From: Fidelibacterota bacterium
GTDB taxonomy: Bacteria; Fidelibacterota; UBA8477; JABMPR01
Assembly: GCA_018673925.1 (NCBI GenBank)
Contig: JABHBL010000045.1
Coordinates: 1-55,783, forward strand
DNA length: 55,783 nucleotides
Direction: 5' to 3'
Made by a program: the position numbers and the translations under genes. This document shows positions 25,493 to 33,778 of the stretch, in pieces. Each line of letters starts with the position of its first letter. Position 1 is the stretch's first letter. The notes under the pieces were generated by a model. The model did not search any database. It was not told the DNA's origin and worked only from the letters and a program-made list of their open reading frames with translations.

Positions 25493-26238
25493 GAAACATA
25501 TTACCCTTCCTATTGTTAGGCGCGATGCCCGGTTTCCTGATGGCTCAGCCGGATGCTGAGGAGATCCTCCGTAAAATAGATAAACAGATGGTCACTGAAT
25601 CTGCTGAAGCCACAGCCACCATGGTTATCACCAATCGACGAGGTCGCGAGACTCGAATTACATCTCGCAGCTGGTCCAAAGGAGAAAACACTTCTCTGGT
25701 TGAATATCTGAGCCCAGCTCGTGAAAAGGGTGTCAAGATGCTCCGTTTGGAAGATGTCTTGTGGATGTATACACCTCAAGCAGATCGTGTCATTCAGATT
25801 AGTGGACACATGCTGCGACAGAGCGTGTCTGGCTCAGATCTCTCCTATGAGGATATGGTAGACAACGGTAAGCTGCTGGATCTTTATGATGCTGCTGTTG
25901 TTGGCGACGAGGTTTTTATGGATCGTGATTGCTATGTTCTCCGACTTCGAGTGAAAGAGGGCGTCGAGGATGTTGCTTATGCCCAACGCAAGGTATGGGT
26001 CGATAAAGCACGATATCTGCCTCTCAAAGAGGAGCGTTACGCCAAAAATGGTACCACGCTTTTAAAGAATTTTGAAATCCGTTCCGTGATGAAGATTGAC
26101 GATCGCTGGTATCCCAAGGAAATGTATTTCAAGGATGTCATGGCCAAAGGTCAGGGTACCTTATATATCATCGATGACATAAAATTTGGCGTTGATATAC
26201 CTGAGTATATGTTCACAAAAGCCTCATTGAGAGAGTAA
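25489..26238 (+). CDS. LolA-like periplasmic outer-membrane lipoprotein-sorting protein
   Basis: A 249-residue protein with a signal peptide (about residues 1-20, ending MAQ) and a LolA-like fold (EEILRKIDKQMVTESAEATA, ITSRSWSKGENTSLVEYLSP, KVWVDKARYLPLKEERY, MYFKDVMAKGQGTLYIIDDI). It belongs to the LolA_like/uncharacterised outer membrane lipoprotein-sorting group that usually accompanies RND/MMPL exporters. Here it closes an operon with a LolCDE-type ABC transporter, a natural partnership: the permeases could hand a lipid or lipopeptide to this half-barrel carrier. Whether the cargo is lipoprotein or another lipid is not known. Confidence 0.85.
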   Translation: MRNILPFLLLGAMPGFLMAQPDAEEILRKIDKQMVTESAEATATMVITNRRGRETRITSRSWSKGENTSLVEYLSPAREKGVKMLRLEDVLWMYTPQADRVIQISGHMLRQSVSGSDLSYEDMVDNGKLLDLYDAAVVGDEVFMDRDCYVLRLRVKEGVEDVAYAQRKVWVDKARYLPLKEERYAKNGTTLLKNFEIRSVMKIDDRWYPKEMYFKDVMAKGQGTLYIIDDIKFGVDIPEYMFTKASLRE

Positions 26239-26279
26239 ACACTGAAGTTTCATCAGTGAAGTGTATTTAAGAATTCGAC

Positions 26280-26999
26280 TTAATCAGTACTGCTTTTTGA
26301 TAACCAATTGGGGAGCTCAGAATTTCCTCTGGGGGAGATAGTATAAATACCCTTCCCCAGACGATCAAACCATCCGTAAACGTTGTCATAAAGGATGGCT
26401 CGAGTTTTTGGCTCCTCAAGTGATTTAGCGACGACAGATGCTTTGCTAGCTCCATGGGTCAGCAGGTATTGAGAAATGGCCAGGGCTTTTTGACGGTATG
26501 CAGTCATGAGTCCGCGTTTCATGTTGGATCCACCCATATTAGGGTCACCCACGCGCTCTTGAAACTCCTTCAACAATCTCTGAGTCTTTCTTTTAATCTG
26601 ACGGGGTTTGTACTCACCAGGATCACAGAGTACATCGATACCACCTATTTTTGCTCTGGTATCAATAATTATCAAACCCAGCCCCATCATACGCAAAAGT
26701 TTTATGATCTGCTTGCGTCGTTTTTTGAGGACAGCAAGTCCTTTGGGGACACCAATGTAGATCGTGTTTGACAGATTCATGCGGTCAACAGCTTGCAGAA
26801 GAATGGTCATATTTAGTGATAACTTCAGCTCAATGATGATTGGTGAGTCACCTTCTCTAAGCGCTACCACATCGCAATTTAGTATTTCACCCTTCACCTC
26901 ATATCCCTGTACCTCAAGATATGATTTTAGTGGAGGGTATAGATCGACTTCTTTCATGGGTACTCTTAGGATATCCTTTTTGGTTGCGCCTACATTCAT
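26280..26999 (-). CDS. DUF2161 family PD-(D/E)XK-type nuclease-fold protein
   Basis: About 239 residues with the features of the DUF2161 family: LYPPLKSYLEVQGYEVKGEI followed by CDVVALREGD and IIIELKLSL (the Asp and Glu-x-Lys of a PD-(D/E)XK active site), IYIGVPKG, GLGLIIIDTRA, and a C-terminal half with VGDPNMGGSN, TAYRQKALAI and ILYDNVYGWFDRL. The family is annotated as putative phosphodiesterase or nuclease; its substrate is unknown. The ATG at 26999 is chosen; the frame extends 27 bases further to a TTG, and GGAGG lies 11 bases before the ATG. Solitary gene, convergent to the envelope operon. Confidence 0.8.
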   Translation of the reverse strand: MNVGATKKDILRVPMKEVDLYPPLKSYLEVQGYEVKGEILNCDVVALREGDSPIIIELKLSLNMTILLQAVDRMNLSNTIYIGVPKGLAVLKKRRKQIIKLLRMMGLGLIIIDTRAKIGGIDVLCDPGEYKPRQIKRKTQRLLKEFQERVGDPNMGGSNMKRGLMTAYRQKALAISQYLLTHGASKASVVAKSLEEPKTRAILYDNVYGWFDRLGKGIYTISPRGNSELPNWLSKSSTD

Positions 27000-27167
27000 C
27001 AAATCTAGAGCCTCCAAAGTTGACAATTAAAGTTAAGACGTCAATCCTGTATTCGCGATGAATGTGATACGCATGGAATCAGTCGAGTAGAGGAGCGGCG
27101 TAGTTTCAGCCTGGTGATTAAGTGAATATTAGACAAATTAGATTTGTACAAGAAAAAGAGGAATAAC

Positions 27168-27734
27168 ATGATGTTAGATTATTTGAAGAACAATCCGGCA
27201 AGAAAACTAAATCGAAATATACTTATTCTCGGTTTGCTCATTTTCGTTCCAGTATACACCTACATAGTCCAACTATTTGGAAAAATGGGAATTGATACTG
27301 CCGAGTTTAATGGGGTTTGGCTTTCATTTGATGCCTCAGCCTTTAAAATATTTTTCCTGAAATTAGAGGACCTGGGTCAATTGCAGGGTTTTATCTGGAC
27401 TTTTAACCTGAATCTCATATCCATGACCGGGTTTATGCTCACCTTCTTTTCATTGAGTCTCATGCTGGCTCGTCAGTTGCCTGAAGGGACTAGACTAGCA
27501 AAATACGCTTTCATATTTCCGATAGTGGCTATAGCAATTGCTGTTCTGGATATCATCCCAACCCTGGTCTTTTTGTTGGCATCTTCTGGTATCCCCGACT
27601 TATCTACTCTGGTGATTTATACCATAAGTGGAGGCTATGTCACAAGAGTTATTCTGTTATACATTCTACTACTCTGGATGATCATTGCTGGAATCTCACT
27701 TTTGGTAACAAAAATCCGAGGTGCAAAAACCTAA
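27168..27734 (+). CDS. Predicted membrane protein
   Basis: A 188-residue protein beginning at ATG 27168 behind AAGAGG. It has about five hydrophobic helices (residues 18-40, 75-97, 112-138, 140-160, 160-182) and a positively charged start. I do not recognise a family; size and helix pattern recall DUF4386-like proteins. It stands alone with a 144-base upstream region and no clear link to its neighbours. Confidence 0.6.
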   Translation: MMLDYLKNNPARKLNRNILILGLLIFVPVYTYIVQLFGKMGIDTAEFNGVWLSFDASAFKIFFLKLEDLGQLQGFIWTFNLNLISMTGFMLTFFSLSLMLARQLPEGTRLAKYAFIFPIVAIAIAVLDIIPTLVFLLASSGIPDLSTLVIYTISGGYVTRVILLYILLLWMIIAGISLLVTKIRGAKT

Positions 27735-27776
27735 ATAAATCCTATAGTTTATTCTGGACATAGGGAAATTATTGGA

Positions 27777-28274
27777 TCAAATCATCTGAAAAATGCGTGT
27801 GGCCATTTTTTCTGTCTCATTCAATCTTGAGGCTGTGGTAATACCATCTACTTTCAAATTTGGAGGTACAAAGTCTCCGCCACCTGAAGTTGTGATGACA
27901 ATGATATTTTCCGAGGGACCTTCTATTTCCAAAAAATGACGGACACTGGAATTCATCCTATCGGCAATACTTGTATTAAAGATGACTATCTTGGACCAGG
28001 AATCAGGATCAATTGATTCTAGATTGGAAACATCAGTTACCTTGATATATATCTCGCGGTTCCTGAGTTTTTCTGTCAATCGTTGGACCACCTCAGTTTT
28101 GTAGGCACTTCCTTGAGTAGCAATGAGGATTTTGTGTGAAAAATTTGGGTTGCCAAATTCCATGTCCTCAGCGTGACGTGGGTAAAACTTGATAACATAC
28201 CAGGCAGAGGCCAGGACAATCAGAAGGCAGATCCCAAACAAGAATCCTCCGAAAATTTTAAGCAGTTTTTTCAA
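27777..28274 (-). CDS. Membrane-anchored protein with flavodoxin-like C-terminal domain
   Basis: About 165 residues: one N-terminal membrane helix (IFGGFLFGICLLIVLASAW), then a soluble domain that begins KILIATQGSAYKTEVVQRL and continues with alternating strands and helices (IYIKVTDVSNL, KIVIFNTS, IIVITTSGGG). The first strand-loop-helix resembles the FMN-binding loop of flavodoxins, but a convincing full motif is lacking. No ATG suits; TTG at 28274 is the best start, overlapping the upstream VanZ-like gene by 17 bases (another TTG lies 15 bases earlier). Function unknown. Confidence 0.55.
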   Translation of the reverse strand: MKKLLKIFGGFLFGICLLIVLASAWYVIKFYPRHAEDMEFGNPNFSHKILIATQGSAYKTEVVQRLTEKLRNREIYIKVTDVSNLESIDPDSWSKIVIFNTSIADRMNSSVRHFLEIEGPSENIIVITTSGGGDFVPPNLKVDGITTASRLNETEKMATRIFQMI

Positions 28275-28668
28275 CGTTGATCCACACAAGACCTAATAAG
28301 ATTAAAGCAATGCCATAACCCACGACAGTTGCCAGGACATCATACCAATCGAAGGTTCCTTTGGGCAGGTATGGCTGAGCAAATTCATACAGAATAAACC
28401 CACCTGAAAAAAAGGCAGCCAGTCGATAGCTTTGGATTTTTGTGGGATTGATGATAGCCAGAGCTAAAAATATCTGGACGATGATTCCACCACTATTCCC
28501 AATGGTATCCGTGAAGCCAAAATCGGTGATTTCTAGGGACCTGATGAGTGGTCGTAAGCGTAATCTGAACAATTCTGTGAGAACCAAAGCCACGCCTCCC
28601 ATCATAAGGAAAATGGCTCTGACACGACTTGGCTGAAATATTCTCTCTCGATCGACTAAAACACTCAT
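28258..28668 (-). CDS. VanZ-like membrane protein
   Basis: A 136-residue protein with four membrane helices; FSGGFILYEFAQPYLPKGTFDWYDVLATVVGYGIA is the VanZ-type signature in two parts (a Glu in the third helix and a T-F-D-x-x-D turn before the last). GGGGGA precedes the ATG. Translationally coupled to the flavodoxin-like gene. VanZ domains are linked to glycopeptide tolerance in Gram-positives; in this setting no such role should be assumed. Confidence 0.65.
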   Translation of the reverse strand: MSVLVDRERIFQPSRVRAIFLMMGGVALVLTELFRLRLRPLIRSLEITDFGFTDTIGNSGGIIVQIFLALAIINPTKIQSYRLAAFFSGGFILYEFAQPYLPKGTFDWYDVLATVVGYGIALILLGLVWINVEKTA

Positions 28669-28848
28669 AATCCCCCAGGAAAATGTTTGATGGCTGGAAT
28701 ATAGGCAGTCTCATTTTAGAGTCTAGTCTAGTCCGATTAAGGGAGGGAAAGATCGTTAAGAGGTAAAAAAGTCCCGATATCCCGACACTCGTATTTCGGC
28801 TATTTTACAGTTTGACTGTGATGGTGGCCATACAGCCAGGTGCTGGGG

Positions 28849-29889
28849 TTACTTAAGAAGCAGTAATCGATTCACCGAGCGCTCTGGACCAAAGCTGAAT
28901 ACCAAAAGATAGACACCTGAGCTGAGAGAATTCCCCTTGTAGTCAAGCCCCATCCAGGGAATTTCATAATATCCAGGTTGAGTCTGGGATAGATTCCGCA
29001 AGGTTCTAACTCTGGTCCCATCAATATTTAGAATTTGAATTTCCAGATCAATGGAATCCAGGATTCGGAATGTAATATTAGTCTGTGAATTGAAAGGGTT
29101 GGGGTAAGCACTAATATTCAGAATTACCTCGTCAGGTAATTGTCTATTTACCTCATTTTGAAGTGTGGTGATATTGTAACAGGGGCTCTGGTATTCTCCA
29201 GAAATTTCCAGACCATCACGAAGGCTGGCAATATCGAATTGTGGGTAGCCGTATTCCCCATTCCAGAAATTCAGAGTGTAAGATCCTGGTTGGAATGGTG
29301 CAAAAGAGGCTTCGACTTCAAAGGGACAGATGCAGTCCACAGGTGGACCCGTGTCCACCATCGTAACATAAAAAGTATCCGCATTAAGCCACCCTGACCA
29401 TACCGGCATGAATATACAATTGAGCATGGGTGTATTCCAGAATAGAGCCAAAGTGTCACCATTTACGGACAATTCAACATAGGAAGTATCGTCGCGCGTA
29501 TTAAGACATTCAGACTCTTGTTGTCCTGTTGAAGAAATATTTCCCCAGTCCAGACTCAATGATCCGTGTAAAATGGGATCAGAACCAATATCATCACTCC
29601 AAACATCAATCTGGTAGGTACCAGGATCTATTCCTGTCAAGCTTACTTGGAGATCAAAGTAACACATGCACCATACTTGATCCCCAGTGTCAACTTCGGT
29701 GACAGTGATGAGATTTTCTACGACAGTTACATCCCAGGTGAAAAGAGCTGCACAATTACGTTCTGTTCCAGTATGATGGATAGTCAGAGTATCATTAGAA
29801 ATACTTGTGTAGAGTGAATCTTGTGCAAAGCAGGTGTTGGTAAGGAAAAGACCACAAATAGTTAAAAATACAAATATAGCCTTATGCAT
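28849..29889 (-). CDS. Secreted protein with two CxC repeats and a Por sorting signal
   Basis: A 346-residue protein: signal peptide (MHKAIFVFLTICGLFLTNTC, cut near FAQ), then two related beta domains (about 22-130 and 140-245), then the sorting module (AYPNPFNSQTNI, ending NRLLLLK). Each repeat has one early Cys (NCAALFTW; NCIFMPVW) and then a CxC pair (WCMCYFDLQVSL; DCICPFEVEASF) followed by PGTY or PGSY and a Trp. The equal spacing indicates duplication. The Cys could form disulfides or bind metal. I do not recognise a named family. Confidence 0.75.
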   Translation of the reverse strand: MHKAIFVFLTICGLFLTNTCFAQDSLYTSISNDTLTIHHTGTERNCAALFTWDVTVVENLITVTEVDTGDQVWCMCYFDLQVSLTGIDPGTYQIDVWSDDIGSDPILHGSLSLDWGNISSTGQQESECLNTRDDTSYVELSVNGDTLALFWNTPMLNCIFMPVWSGWLNADTFYVTMVDTGPPVDCICPFEVEASFAPFQPGSYTLNFWNGEYGYPQFDIASLRDGLEISGEYQSPCYNITTLQNEVNRQLPDEVILNISAYPNPFNSQTNITFRILDSIDLEIQILNIDGTRVRTLRNLSQTQPGYYEIPWMGLDYKGNSLSSGVYLLVFSFGPERSVNRLLLLK

Positions 29890-30034
29890 AGAACCCCCAG
29901 TATTTGGAGGAAGCTACAATAAAGACCAAGCTCAATCAATGATAAAGAGCAATTAATTAGTAGTTGGATGAGTCCTTCTGGCGCTGTCTGTTTTCCAGGC
30001 TTAACCTGCTTCTAATATTTAGAATAAAAAGTAT

Positions 30035-30063
30035 TTGCATATACACCGAACGGTGTTTAGTAT
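30035..30063 (+). promoter_or_regulatory. Promoter with TetR operator in the spacer (leaderless start)
   Basis: TTGCAT (30035-30040), 17-base spacer, TAGTAT (30058-30063); the TetR ATG at 30071 falls where transcription should begin, with no ribosome site. The spacer carries a perfect inverted repeat ACACCG-AA-CGGTGT (30043-30056). Confidence 0.65.
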
Positions 30064-30070
30064 ATACCCG

Positions 30071-30673
30071 ATGTTAGGAAATGAAAAAACTACAAGACAA
30101 CGACGCCATGAAAAAAACAGGCGCTATATCCTATTAGAAGCGAAAAAGCTGATTAGAAAAAATGGGGTTGAAAAGTTTTCACTCAGAGGGCTTGCCGCAA
30201 TTTGTGACTATAGCCCCGCCGCATTGTATGAATATTTCTCAAATAAAGAGGATATCCTTAAGACAATCGCTCTTCAAATTGAAAAGGAAATGCGGGAGGC
30301 TCTCATGAATCAAGGATCTGATCTGGATGACCTGATTGCCCTTGGAACCCAATACATTGCCTTCGCGAGAAATCAACCGGAAGATTACCTGCTCTTGTTT
30401 ACCTCATTTTCTTCTGGGAGAAGGAGCGAAAAAGAAACATTACCTGAAACTTCAGCCTATATGGTGCTATTTAACCTGGTATCTGAGCTGGTGGGATCTG
30501 GACAACTTACCCTGGCAAAAGATGTAGGGGTGGAGGAGATATGCTACACGTATTGGGTATTCCTCCATGGTCACGTCATGATGCAACTCACCCATTTAAA
30601 AGGATATGATTCAGACTTTGAATCTATTGAGACACGCATGCTATCCCGTTTTGTGAACGGCCTTAGCGGCTAA
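30071..30673 (+). CDS. TetR family regulator
   Basis: A 200-residue regulator; the HTH lies near residues 15-60 (FSLRGLAAICDYSPAALYEYFSNKEDIL). The ATG at 30071 is chosen; reading further up would place the start inside the promoter/operator. It lies directly before the Lnt-like acyltransferase gene. The same operator sequence occurs before both, so it probably represses itself and that gene. The C-terminal half resembles TetR_C_13-like ligand domains but is not diagnostic. The ligand is unknown. Confidence 0.83.
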   Translation: MLGNEKTTRQRRHEKNRRYILLEAKKLIRKNGVEKFSLRGLAAICDYSPAALYEYFSNKEDILKTIALQIEKEMREALMNQGSDLDDLIALGTQYIAFARNQPEDYLLLFTSFSSGRRSEKETLPETSAYMVLFNLVSELVGSGQLTLAKDVGVEEICYTYWVFLHGHVMMQLTHLKGYDSDFESIETRMLSRFVNGLSG

Positions 30674-30688
30674 ATTTTTTTAATATAA

Positions 30689-30706
30689 ACCAAACAGTGT
30701 TCAGTA
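30689..30706 (+). promoter_or_regulatory. Second copy of the TetR operator
   Basis: ACCAAACAGTGTTCAGTA matches ACCGAACGGTGTTTAGTA at 30045-30062 in 15 of 18 positions. It sits 23 bases before the start of the Lnt-like gene, where it would overlap the promoter. Confidence 0.6.
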
Positions 30707-30729
30707 AATATATAACGTTAGGAGAAATA

Positions 30730-32139
30730 ATGAAAACCATCAAACCTATATACCTGCTCATCCTGGCCGCTGCCATAACAGCAGCTACCCATATGAGGTT
30801 CGGATTTGGAATCCTCATCTTTTTAGAAGCAATTCCCGTTCTTTTTTATCTTGATCGGACTAATGGCTGGCGATCGAAGGCGCTGCTCTTCGCTTTCCTG
30901 ATTCTGGGCTGGACGCTGGCCACCCTCAAAATAGTAAGTGCCCCAATACCATGGTTTATTGCTTTTGGATATGGACTACCCCTTGCGACAACCAGATTTG
31001 CTTCTTATCTAGCATTTGCATCATTCCCAAATAGTAAAAAAGCACACTGGGTATTTCCCGCACTCATGATGCTGGGCGAGTGGCTGCAGTCTAGCCTTAC
31101 CCCCTTCGGGTCATGGGGGTCCGCAGCCTATACACAGATCAACAACATCGTTTGGGTCCAAATACTTTCCATCGGTGGACTCTGGATATTGTCCTTTGGG
31201 ATCTACTTCACTAGCTATCAGATATTTGATGGTATCAGAAACGGATTTGCGAAATCTCATCTGACCAAAATTGCCATACCAATCGTGCTACTAAGCATCT
31301 TTGGAACTGTAAGACTGACCTGGGCCGACAATACTGAATATGCCAGTCTATCCGTTGCAACCGTGGGTACAAACTCCACCATCGGTGGACCTGAACTGCC
31401 TTCAACAGAGATACGCAGGCAAAACCAGGTAAAAATATTTGACCGGATGCGGAAGGCCAGCGAGGCTGGTTCAAAGCTGGTAGTGTGGACAGAAGGTGCT
31501 ACAGGTATCCTGCCAGAAGAAGAGGCTGATTTTCAAACACAGGTCGCACAACTCACTGACTCCCTGAATATCACGGCAATGGTAAGCTATGTCATTCTTC
31601 TGAGTACCGAACCATTCTTTTATGAAAACAAATACATCATCATTGATTCCGAAGGTTCTATTCAGAGCACATATCTTAAGCACGAACCTGTTCCAGGGGA
31701 GCCCTGTACCAAAGGGGTTGAACCACACACCCTGTACCAGATGGATGATGTTTCCCTGGGAGGAGCCATCTGCTATGATCTGGATTTTCCTTCACTCGCT
31801 CGTGAAATATCAAAAATGGGGGCTGACGTGGTGGCCGTCCCATCATCTGACTGGCGGGGAATCGACCCAATCCATACGCAAATGGCAGGCATGCGGGCCA
31901 TTGAAGGAGGCTTTAGTCTGATACGCTCAACCCGCTGGGGGCTTTCAGCCACGGTAGATCCATACGGACGTGTCATCGGCCAACTAAGTGATTTTAATTC
32001 TGAAGATAAAATCCTGGTATCCAGTGTCCCCAAAAAGGGAAACAGTACGATTTACTCACTTCTCGGAGATTGGGTAATCCTTGTAGGATTCGTGCTGCTG
32101 GTTTTTGAATTCTGGAAGGCTAAATCACGACCTGAATAA
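30730..32139 (+). CDS. Lnt-like apolipoprotein N-acyltransferase / CN-hydrolase family protein
   Basis: A 469-residue inner-membrane protein with about six N-terminal helices (to near 195) and a nitrilase-fold domain (about 205-440). The catalytic triad is present: Glu255 (VWTEGATG), Lys317 (YLKHEPVPGE) and Cys348 (GAICYDLDFP). This fits apolipoprotein N-acyltransferase, which adds the third acyl chain to lipoproteins at the periplasmic face, but it is shorter than E. coli Lnt. Control by an adjacent TetR suggests a conditional paralogue rather than the housekeeping enzyme. ATG 30730 follows AGGAGAA. Another acyl- or amide-transfer reaction is possible. Confidence 0.8.
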   Translation: MKTIKPIYLLILAAAITAATHMRFGFGILIFLEAIPVLFYLDRTNGWRSKALLFAFLILGWTLATLKIVSAPIPWFIAFGYGLPLATTRFASYLAFASFPNSKKAHWVFPALMMLGEWLQSSLTPFGSWGSAAYTQINNIVWVQILSIGGLWILSFGIYFTSYQIFDGIRNGFAKSHLTKIAIPIVLLSIFGTVRLTWADNTEYASLSVATVGTNSTIGGPELPSTEIRRQNQVKIFDRMRKASEAGSKLVVWTEGATGILPEEEADFQTQVAQLTDSLNITAMVSYVILLSTEPFFYENKYIIIDSEGSIQSTYLKHEPVPGEPCTKGVEPHTLYQMDDVSLGGAICYDLDFPSLAREISKMGADVVAVPSSDWRGIDPIHTQMAGMRAIEGGFSLIRSTRWGLSATVDPYGRVIGQLSDFNSEDKILVSSVPKKGNSTIYSLLGDWVILVGFVLLVFEFWKAKSRPE

Positions 32140-32156
32140 TCAGGTTTGACACGAAG

Positions 32157-32207
32157 GATAATGGAAGAATAGAGATACTACTGAGAATCGTCTATTCTTC
32201 CATTATC
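32157..32207. repeat. 17-base-pair inverted repeat between convergent genes
   Basis: GATAATGGAAGAATAGA (32157-32173) pairs perfectly with TCTATTCTTCCATTATC (32191-32207), with a 17-base loop. It lies between the stop codons of two convergent genes. It lacks a T-run and is AT-rich, so it is not a standard terminator, though a long hairpin could stop or stabilise both transcripts. Confidence 0.8.
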
Positions 32208-32218
32208 TGACTGGCTAT

Positions 32219-33778
32219 TTATTTGAGCAACAACATTCGGCCCATTTCCCGATACCCATCTGATTCAAAAATATAGAAGTAAGATCCACTACTGAGCTCC
32301 ATTCCATTGAATATCTTGCGATGCTTCCCAGCCCCTTGATATTCGTTGACCAGGGTTGTGACTTCCTGTCCCAACATATTATAAACCCTGATCTTAACAT
32401 GTGCGCCAACTGGTAGGTTATACTCAAGTGTAGTGGATGGGTTAAAAGGATTGGGATAATTCTGTTCCAAAGTAAATGTTGTTGGAGACTGATTCTCCGG
32501 ATCATCATTAAGACCGGTGGAACTCTGGATATCTCGTACTAATCTCACAAAGTTATCAATTCGAATCACATCCCCCTGAGGACCATGCCCCTGTGGATAA
32601 TCGGCTGCATCACCTTCTTTTGGATCACTCCTTTGAGCGCCAGCGCCGTGCACATCCATGAGTTCAGTATTAAAAGGGGGCACAGGTGCGGTCATGAATC
32701 CCAGAGCTTCACCGAAGCAGATATAGGCACCCCAGGCACCGTTATGCATGTTGGCGTGGGTGGAACTTGACCAGTAACTGGCATAATTTTGATCTCCACC
32801 CTCATCGGTAATGGCCGTGCATGCAAAGAGCGGATCAATAGCTGCAGAGTTTGTGGTTTGTGGTGAACGGGTATAATCCACAATGCTGTGAAGTTCCTTG
32901 GCATTGGGTAAACGCCAGTCTGAATATCCCAGATAGTTCTCAGTATTTTTAGTCTGCGCCCAGGCCAAAGCGGCTTCCCAATCCATACCGATCTGGCTGT
33001 CATCCTGCATCCACATGAGACCAGTTGCTTCATCACTAACTGTACTGTCACCATTATCTATGAAATCATTTTGACCATATAGCTCATTGCCCCGGACATA
33101 AAGGACATAGAACTGTTTGTCCTCGGTTTGGCCTGGCATGGGGCCAGTGGGATAGCCTTTGATACGTCCGTCCACAAAATTAACTCCGAACATCGTAGCA
33201 TCGCCACCCATGGTTGTGCCCACATACAAAGTGGTGCTGGCATACTGACCATCGATGATGCGTTCACCTGCATCAGTATCTCCATAGGCGACATCAAAGT
33301 AGCTTGTGTCCACAAAAGGGATCAGATTTTCAGTATCGCTCCCTTCATAACCACTAGGATCTTCACCACTGAACATGAAGAGAGAGTAGGCTTCTTTGAG
33401 GGAAGGCAAGCGCCAATCATTGTATCCGGCCAGGCTGAAGGTATCAGCACCTGCCACCGCTTCAGCTTGACTCATTTTATCAGCAACATTGGCAACTCCA
33501 TCTCCATTGAGATCGGTGCTCTGTTGCCACATGAGTCCAGTGACATTATCAGTTACAGTTCCATCTCCATTGTCCGTATAACTGGGTTGATTGCCAGTGA
33601 TGGAAGCATCCTGTCCATAGAATGCTGCACCCTGAGCAGGTGCACTGATCTCATCCTGGTTATCGTAAAACTTGATTTGCCCCGTATCAACGATGGGATA
33701 ATTTTGCTGTGACAACACTTCCGTAACCCATAGTGTGAGGATCAGTGCTATCAAAAATGTTTTATAGTTGCTATGCAT
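32219..33778 (-). CDS. Secreted protein with two DUF1566 (Lcl) domains and a Por sorting signal
   Basis: A 519-residue protein: signal peptide (about 1-23), a first DUF1566 domain at about 60-165 (TDNVTGLMWQQSTD, YNDWRLPSLKEAYSL), a second at about 240-390 (SDEATGLMWMQDD, YSDWRLPNAKELHSI, YASYWSSS), then the sorting module (YPNPFNPSTTL, ending RMLLLK). DUF1566/Lcl_C domains have a C-type-lectin-like fold and occur on bacterial surfaces and in adhesins; here the function is unknown. AGGAG precedes the ATG. Surface attachment or secretion is inferred from the C-terminal module. Confidence 0.85.
   Translation of the reverse strand: MHSNYKTFLIALILTLWVTEVLSQQNYPIVDTGQIKFYDNQDEISAPAQGAAFYGQDASITGNQPSYTDNGDGTVTDNVTGLMWQQSTDLNGDGVANVADKMSQAEAVAGADTFSLAGYNDWRLPSLKEAYSLFMFSGEDPSGYEGSDTENLIPFVDTSYFDVAYGDTDAGERIIDGQYASTTLYVGTTMGGDATMFGVNFVDGRIKGYPTGPMPGQTEDKQFYVLYVRGNELYGQNDFIDNGDSTVSDEATGLMWMQDDSQIGMDWEAALAWAQTKNTENYLGYSDWRLPNAKELHSIVDYTRSPQTTNSAAIDPLFACTAITDEGGDQNYASYWSSSTHANMHNGAWGAYICFGEALGFMTAPVPPFNTELMDVHGAGAQRSDPKEGDAADYPQGHGPQGDVIRIDNFVRLVRDIQSSTGLNDDPENQSPTTFTLEQNYPNPFNPSTTLEYNLPVGAHVKIRVYNMLGQEVTTLVNEYQGAGKHRKIFNGMELSSGSYFYIFESDGYREMGRMLLLK

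Noticed and set aside
26240..26258. Terminator after the LolA-like gene (CACTGA/TCAGTG hairpin)
   Set aside because: Only six base pairs, no T-run; too weak to list as a feature.
28258..28668. Vancomycin-resistance gene vanZ
   Set aside because: Only the membrane-fold signature matches; VanZ-like proteins are common in Gram-negatives with unrelated roles, and no van genes are nearby.
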